NCBI GenBank assembly: GCA_030035585.1
Contig: CM057465.1
Location: 31,700,001-31,764,000, forward strand
From: Dugong dugon
Taxonomy: Eukaryota; Chordata; Mammalia; Sirenia; Dugongidae
Length of the DNA: 64,000 nucleotides
Direction: 5' to 3'
Below are positions 57,840 through 64,000 of the stretch, piece after piece. Under the pieces are notes generated by a model that had not been told where the DNA came from, searched no databases, and was given only the letters and a program-made list of their open reading frames with translations. The translations under genes and the position numbers were made by a program. Positions within the stretch are counted from its first letter, which is position 1. The number at the start of each line of letters is the position of its first letter.

Positions 57840-60260
57840 AAACATAGTTTCTGCCTACTAAATATCTAAATTAATTGTACTAAAAGCCACCCTTTCATTT
57901 AACTAAAATTTAGTTGGTATATCGGGAACAAAATGTCTAATGTACAAGAAATTGCTAAGGGTCTTAAAATAATTGTGTTCCAATTACAGAAATCTGATTA
58001 TGAGTCTAAAACACAAATATAATTACATACAATCAAAGGATATTATTGCAGTATTCTGTATTTGAATCCAAATTTTTAGAAACCAGGCCAACTGTACCTA
58101 GTGGCTTTTCATTTGAGTCCAAAGGGACTTAACGTTAGCTGAGTCTGTTCATTGTTTATTTTCATAAGTTAAAAATGTGCCTTTAACATTCCCCCCATTC
58201 CAGCTGCTAGAGCTACAAAGATTGAGAATGTATAAATATAGGCACATCTGTAATCCTAACAATGGATTCATCTATACCTTTGAATAACAACAAAAATTAT
58301 GACTGCAAGAGAAATATATGAAATATTTAATGTGACCACAGAAACTCACAAATCCAATACTATGATTATTAAATGCAAACTCCATTTAACAGAACAAGAA
58401 AAGAGTCTCTTTTTCACATAGCACACACACACACACACTATTTCCCTTGCCAATGAATCAAAACTCTCAACTATTATACTTCCTCGTAGACATTGAGAAG
58501 AAAAATGATATGGCCCTGCAATTGACTCCTGAAAAGCAAGAGGGAGACACAATATCTGATTGAGAACAAAAAATAAAAAACAAAGTTGTATAAACAAAAT
58601 AGGTGTTGAAACAAAGATTGCAGAATAAACTGTGGATGATTCTCCAAGTGATTGCTGAAGCTAGTGCAGCTCATCAGCTACATCAAATTGCAGGCTGCTT
58701 TGGAGACAATAATAAAAGGAAATAAGTATGGTATAAGTAAGTAAAATGTTATTTTGTTGAAGAAACTAGACCATATGACACATATGGACAAAGTAATTTT
58801 CATAGCAATGTATAATAGTTTATGATTCAGTACTAAACTGTTTGGTACAGAATATAAGTCTCTAGGAGTTCAGAGAATGAATGTAGCACAGAACTTTGCA
58901 AGACTGCAGAGGCTTGGACTCTGAGACTTAAAGGATGATTAGAATTTAGAAAGACTGAGTGAGTAAAAGAGAGTTTTTTTTACCCATATTCTGGGTGGAA
59001 AGACTATACTGGAGAAAGAAGGGAACTAATTTATTCATTATATATAATGCCTTGGTTTGCGTATCAATAAAATGCTAACAACAATTTTATAAAATTATTG
59101 TGAGAATTTAAGGTGGTAATATGTGCAAAGTAATGTTAAGTCTCAGACACTTAAGCCCAAGAATTTAATAAAAGGACTGGCTTAACAACAGTTCTTCAGT
59201 GAAGGGCCAGCTTAATACAAGAAAACACGTTAAGTGATTGCCACTCACAGTAACTAAAAAAGGAGACACAATTTCTGTTTGGTAACTGAATTTTCTGTTA
59301 CTGGAAGTGACAGAAGCTACTTGGTCACTTAGACATGTGAAGCAATTTCAGTATCAATTCAGGATTGATTGATTCTTGCCATCTCTTCCTTTATATTTGT
59401 GATTCTACATCTGTCAAGGTAGTATGGCTGTGTTATGGATTTCTTAAACTTGGAGTAAATTAAGATTAAAAACCATCCTTAAACTCTGGATTACAGTGAC
59501 AAAATTGTAATTCTTCCAACAAACTGCCTCATAAACTTGCATAGCATTTACTTTGCTGAAGTTTGGATGGGGGCATACTAAGAAATATTGATTGTGAATG
59601 GGACTGAACCCTCTTTAGAGAGAAATGGTTCAATTCTGTTTTAGATCTAGCTAGGTTTTTCCCTCTAGTTTTTATCCAGATTTATTTTCAAAATGGTTTT
59701 CTAAGTTTTTTTTCTTCAGAGACAACATCTAATAAAAAATTATAACCTCATTAAAAACATCCAAATATAGTGAAGAATGCATTGCAGCTAAGTACAATAA
59801 TTGATTCACAAATTGAATAAACGAATATATTTCACATATGTCTTTACAAAAAAACATAGGGCACCAAATAATTTTCCTTATTTTAATGAACATAGTCTAT
59901 TGGGTTATAGTTTTATATAACACCCAGATCAAATAATTATAACCACTTTCCAGACCAGCCATGGCTTTAGTTATAAGTCTAGAATTCCACATCAGTAAAG
60001 GATGCATTGAGAGGGGGCTTTATTGTGAATTATTGTATTCAATATAATATTAGAATATTAATATAAATAAAGGAAACTACCATTATGATATATGGTGACA
60101 TAATTCACTGATTTATTTTCTACTTACAAAAGAGAGGTTTTTTTCTAAATAAAACTTTGTTTTACTACAAAGACAAGGAATTAATAACAATAGTCAACTA
60201 TGGAAAGTATCTTAAACAATACTTTCATCAAGATAGCTTGAAATATATATGGAAATAAGG
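57840..60260. other. Mostly unassigned DNA
   Basis: A CA repeat lies at 58425-58438. A weak sense MIR tail may lie at 59045-59155 (ATTATTGTGAGAATTTAAGG). No exon or RNA gene recognised. Confidence 0.45.
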
Positions 60261-60268
60261 CTCTAGGT

Positions 60269-60455
60269 CAGGATCTACAAACTGTTTCTGTAAAAGGCCA
60301 GATGGTATCTGTCGGAACTACTGAACTCAGCCATAGACAACTGCAGACAATATATCAATGAATGGACGTAGCTGTGTTACAATAAAACTTTATTTACAAA
60401 AACAGGTGATAACCCAAACTTATTGAGCCCAAGGACTATAGTTAAATGACCCCTG
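60269..60455 (+). mobile_element. hAT-Charlie-type non-autonomous DNA transposon
   Basis: Terminal CAGGATC... and ...GACCCCTG are inverted ends. The interior has TGTAAAAGGCCAGATGG, ACTACTGAACTCAGCC and AATAAAACTTTATTTAC, a widely shared mammalian hAT repeat. The 8-bp flanks CTCTAGGT and CTGTAGGA agree at 6 positions and carry the central TAG typical of Charlie target sites. Confidence 0.78.
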
Positions 60456-60461
60456 CTGTAG

Positions 60462-60612
60462 GAGACCCTGGTGGTGTAGGGGTTAAGAGCTATGGCCGCT
60501 AACCGAAAGGTCAGCAGTCCAGGTGCTCCTTGGAAACCCTATGGGGCAGTTCTACTCTGTCCTATAGGGTCACTATGAGTTGGAATTGACTAGACAACAA
60601 TGGGTTTGGGTA
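60462..60612 (+). mobile_element. AfroSINE, short form
   Basis: It starts GAGACCCTGGTGGTGTAGGG immediately after the hAT element and ends in the RTE-like tail and CAATGGGTTTGGG. The region after the A-box, near the B-box, has a short deletion (CAGCAGTCCAGGTGC). Confidence 0.86.
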
Positions 60613-61539
60613 CGTGTTCATTTGAAAATATTTGCTTATGCAAACTATTTGGATTCTTACATCTGTGATTTAAAAAGTACCACGTACAACATCCCTGAAG
60701 TGTAATATTACGAGAAAAGTTGCCCCCTTCAGGTATTTGCACACCAAGGCCTCAGAGACATATCTGTCATAAGCTAAGACTCCCTTTTTAGAAGTGGTAA
60801 ATGTTTGACTGAGTCTGTAGAAACCTCTTTAGAAATTTGACTCTCACAATTAGGAAACGTGGAGGAACAGAAACACAGCTGCAGATGATACTGTGGACTT
60901 GCAATCAGTGGAATTGCTGATTATTTTTCTGTGAGGACAATATATCTTAATTTAGTCCTGCACTCCTCTATCTTCACGCTACATCCTCATCTTATCTTAT
61001 TGTGGTATACATTGAAAATACCAGTGATGCTTTATCAAACTCCCATGATAATGGTAGTGTTTTTGGTTTTTTTTTTTTGACTTTGATTTGATTTGGTTGT
61101 TTTACTTTAAATGTTTCATGCTCTCAAAAAAATCTCTAAAACTCCCTTATATTAGATTTTTTGTGATGAGGATCTATAATATTTCCTTCTGTGCCTCTTA
61201 ATGAAGAACCACATGCTATAGAGGAGTTTAGTAAATTCTTTCTCAGTGTGATGAGGTAGGATTTTTGTTTGGACTAAAAATAAGTTGGCATTCAATAGAA
61301 CATACTGAAGAGAATAAAGAAGAGTCGTTCTTTCACTTTTGCACCAGACATAACATCATGACGTAGATTCTTCTATCATGAGTAGTGAATCTAAAATATT
61401 CCATCTTAGAAATATATTAGCAAACTTCCTCTGTTAACACAAAATTTGTTTCCAATTATTTGTTATTTCAAATAATGTTATTATGAATATTTGAACACTA
61501 ATTTTTGAATGCTTAAGATAATTCTTAGAATTAAAATAC
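60613..61539. other. Unassigned DNA
   Basis: A T-run lies at 61069-61078. Nothing else. Confidence 0.4.
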
Positions 61540-63137
61540 ATGAGGATGGCCCTGTAGGCAGAAACACCACGCTGTCCCTCCACAGCAAAGATCTGAAAAA
61601 CTAAGCCAAACAGAGAAAACAGCAATCCTGAAATCCTAAACATCAAATGAAAAGATAAAGAACTCAGCCAAGCACCAAATGGAATAAGAAACGGACAGAG
61701 AACAGAGAACGAGGAGACATACACAGAGAGGTCCCCTATCAGCTAATGCAGCACGGATCCGCCATCTTGGACTCCTATCAGACACCAGCAAATAGGGGGT
61801 ACGAGAAAGCAGCTTCACAGAGCTTCCAGCAGGAGACAGAGCAACCGGTAAACAGCGATACACGCTCTCCCACCCCCCACCCTTCTTCACCCCCACTCAG
61901 CCTCCTCTGCTTTCCGTGCCCACAGTCTCCTGGCCAGGAAGCACTACCTGCTTGGATTCCAACCACCCACACTTGCCGACTCCCTGAGTGCCACTTGTTG
62001 GCTGCTGGTGTTGCTTTTTCCACCTCCCCCTCCTTTAGCACAAATACCTGGCTCCGTGTGCCATCTTTGCTTCTTCCTGAGGGGCTGTGGAGCTCCGTTC
62101 AAGTGTGGAACTGCTTCCAGGTCCATGCTGCCATGCTGGTGGGATCCTGGAGCATTTTTTTGTTTGTTTATTTTCAACTGTTTGTTTGGTTTCTTTTTCT
62201 TTTCTCGAGTTGGGAGCCCATTCTGGCTGGGCAGTGCTGTGTGGCTTGGGACTTACCCCCTCAGCTTGTGCAGACGTGCAGAGGAATCCCTGAGCACATT
62301 TCTTTTTTCATGGTTTTTTTGGGGTTTTTTTTTCCATTTTTTGGGGGGTTTTCTTGTTCTTTTTTTTTAATTTGTTTTGCTTTCTTTTCCCTCTTTTTCC
62401 CTTTTTGTCTTTAGTCATTTTTCAGTCTCTCATCTCTCTAGCTCTTCCTTCTCTTCCTGTCCCCTGGATTCCTGGTGCTGAATACCTCTACACCTCCTAG
62501 CCAGGTTGTACTTCAACATCTGGGAACAACTTCCCCAGACTTTGTAGGTGCACTGTTGGGATGCTTGGGAGCTTTGCTGTTCTTTCTTTCTTTTTAATTT
62601 TTATTTATTCGTTCTTCTCTTTTCTTTTCTTCTTCTTCCCCTTTTTGTTTTTCACCTTTTCATAGTCTCTTATCTCTCCACTCAGAAGGCAAGCTTCCCT
62701 AGCACTCTTTTTTGTTTGTATGTTTTTGGCTGCTGTTCCTCTCTCCTCTCTCCCATACCCATCTTAGCTCCTCACATCACAATCTCCCCCTCCATCCTGC
62801 CTGCCTGCACCGTGTACTTAACATCACACCACCAAGCAGCACAGGCACAGCCTATCGGAACCTGCCCTGCGATGATTATCAACCCACCCTGGTGTCTGTA
62901 ATAAGTGCCACAAACAACCCATCCCAGCAACTCCTCTTCAGCTAGACCAGCCCTGCTGTACCATATCTGAGCGACTGACCCTGCCAATTGGAGAAGGAGG
63001 CAAAAAGTATCATGCCCACAGACAAGTAAAAAACAAAGAACACACAGCCTGCCTGCTCAGACATAGCCAAATTTAAAAAAAAAAAAAGGACGAAACAAAC
63101 AATTCTACAATCAATAAACGAGAAAAATAACTACTGA
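61540..63137 (+). mobile_element. L1 5' UTR, start of an L1 that runs off the window
   Basis: About 1.6 kb of relatively GC-rich and then T-rich sequence precedes an L1 ORF1, so it is taken as the 5' UTR. CCGCCATCTTGG at 61759-61770 fits a YY1-type site, in the opposite orientation to the one known in human L1. The left edge is estimated from the change in composition near 61540. The 5' duplication cannot be tested because the 3' end lies beyond the window. Confidence 0.7.
61746..62414 (+). other. 222-codon open frame in the L1 5' UTR
   Basis: A frame beginning MQHGSAILDSYQ stays open for 222 codons. The first 150 residues are Ser/Pro/Thr-rich; the end is nearly all Phe, Leu, Cys and Ile, as T-rich DNA would give. 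No family is recognised. It probably stays open by composition, but its length in an otherwise decayed element makes it worth comparing with other L1 copies. Confidence 0.3.
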
Positions 63138-64000
63138 ATGCCCCAAAGACAGCAGACAATATCAAAACACTTACAAAAACAGGACAAGATGGTTCCAGTA
63201 GGTGTCTAAAATAAAACACCAGATGACTTTCTAGCAGAAGAAAAGGCACTAGAACTACCTGATAGGGAATTCAAATCTCTAATACTCAGAATTATCCAAG
63301 AGTTGAAGCAAAAAGCAGACAAAAATGAGGAAAAATAGACAAATTCATGGAAAAGGCAGACAAATTCATGGAAAATGCAGACAGAAAAATGGAAGTTTTC
63401 AAGAAAACAATGCAGGAACAAAATGCCAGAATAAATTCACAACTAGAAATTAAACAAAAGCAACACCTAGAAATCCAAAAGATAAACAACAAGATTTCAG
63501 AAATGGACAGTGTCATAGAAGGGCTGAGGAGCAGATTTGAAACCATGGAAGACAGGATCAACGGAATTGAAGACAAACACTTGGAGACAACTCTGTTTGA
63601 GGAAAACTCAGAAAAAAAGAACAAAGAAAAGTGAAGAGACCCTGAGAATTATGTGGGATACAAGCAAAAGCAAAAATCTGTTAGTGATTGGAGTTCCAGA
63701 ACAGGGGGAAAAAACAGAAGACACAGAGAGGATCATTGAAGACTTGCTGACAGAAAACTTCCCCAATATCATGAAAGATGAAAATCTGACCATCCAAGAA
63801 GCTCAATGAACCCCATATAGTATAGACCCCAAAAGAAAATCACCAAGGCACATCATAATCACACTCACTAAAACCAAAGACAAACAAAGAATCCTGAGAG
63901 CAGCTCAAGAAAAACAAAAAGTCACATACAGAGGAGAAACAATAAGACTAAGCTTGGGTTATTCAGCAGAAACCATGCAGGCAAGAAAGCAATGGGATGA
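63138..64000 (+). pseudogene. L1 ORF1 (coiled coil and RRM), decayed, cut by the window end
   Basis: L1 ORF1 makes the trimeric RNA-binding chaperone of the L1 particle. The likely start is the ATG at 63138. Downstream I see an acidic and basic N-terminal part, a coiled coil with heptad-like spacing (63347-63634, including IQKINNKISEMDSVIEGL), and the RRM start NLLVIGVPEQGEKTED (in 63537-63809). Past a stop, SPRHIIITLTKTKDKQRIL marks the C-terminal domain. Lesions: TAA at codon 24 (63207-63209), an indel near 63335, an indel in the A-run near 63612-63618, and TGA at 63807-63809. Both stops are one C-to-T change from sense codons (CAA, CGA). Confidence 0.85.

Noticed and set aside
1-64000. Search for a CRISPR array, phage, plasmid or bacterial operon
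   Set aside because: No regularly spaced direct repeats, no tightly packed coding frames and no bacterial ribosome-binding pattern. The content is mammalian repeats throughout.

Overview
This window looks like gene-poor, non-coding DNA from an afrotherian mammal, most likely an elephant or close relative. The evidence is the repeat set. There are many tRNA-derived SINEs of the AfroSINE type, and many copies of an RTE-clade LINE whose tail matches the tail of those SINEs. There is a lineage-type L1 with a distinctive 3' UTR, plus mammal-wide MIR, L2, MLT1/MaLR, ERVL and hAT-Charlie relics. I found no host protein-coding exon, structural RNA gene or CRISPR array. Every recognisable protein stretch belongs to a transposable element, and each has lost function. 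Family names come from remembered consensus patterns, not from a database search.

Layout. 1-5176 is an essentially full-length RTE, split by an antisense MaLR-type LTR element (1834-3764), inside an older L1 whose 3' end resumes at 5177. 5592-6680 is a lineage L1 3' UTR. 6751-13289 holds short RTE and SINE copies and L2 relics in otherwise unassigned DNA. 13295-15629 is an internally deleted ERVL provirus with matching 5-bp target duplications. 15983-20145 contains L2, two more RTE copies and a solo MaLR LTR. 20345-20555 is a palindromic MITE-like element. 22255-27545 has an MLT1 LTR with a long purine tract, a head-to-tail SINE pair and a 1.3-kb antisense RTE. 28693-33654 is an old inverted duplication, one arm of which is interrupted by an L1 (28884-31230). 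33684-34028 is an RTE whose 5' and 3' ends are fused. 41964-45310 is a near full-length RTE whose 5' half is inverted, inserted in an older L1. 46000-61500 is mostly unassigned, with scattered SINEs, two solo ERVL LTRs, L1 tails, MIR, MLT1 and hAT. From about 61540 to the end is the 5' UTR and decayed ORF1 of an L1 that runs off the window.

How the parts relate. The SINEs carry no protein and end in the same sequence as the RTE elements, the usual sign of a SINE that borrows a LINE's machinery. The nesting gives relative ages: old L1, L2 and MIR; then RTE and the inverted duplication; then MaLR, ERVL, SINE and lineage-L1 insertions. By my own summation of the intervals below, roughly half of the window is recognisable mobile-element DNA. 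The rest is AT-rich sequence in which I see nothing specific.
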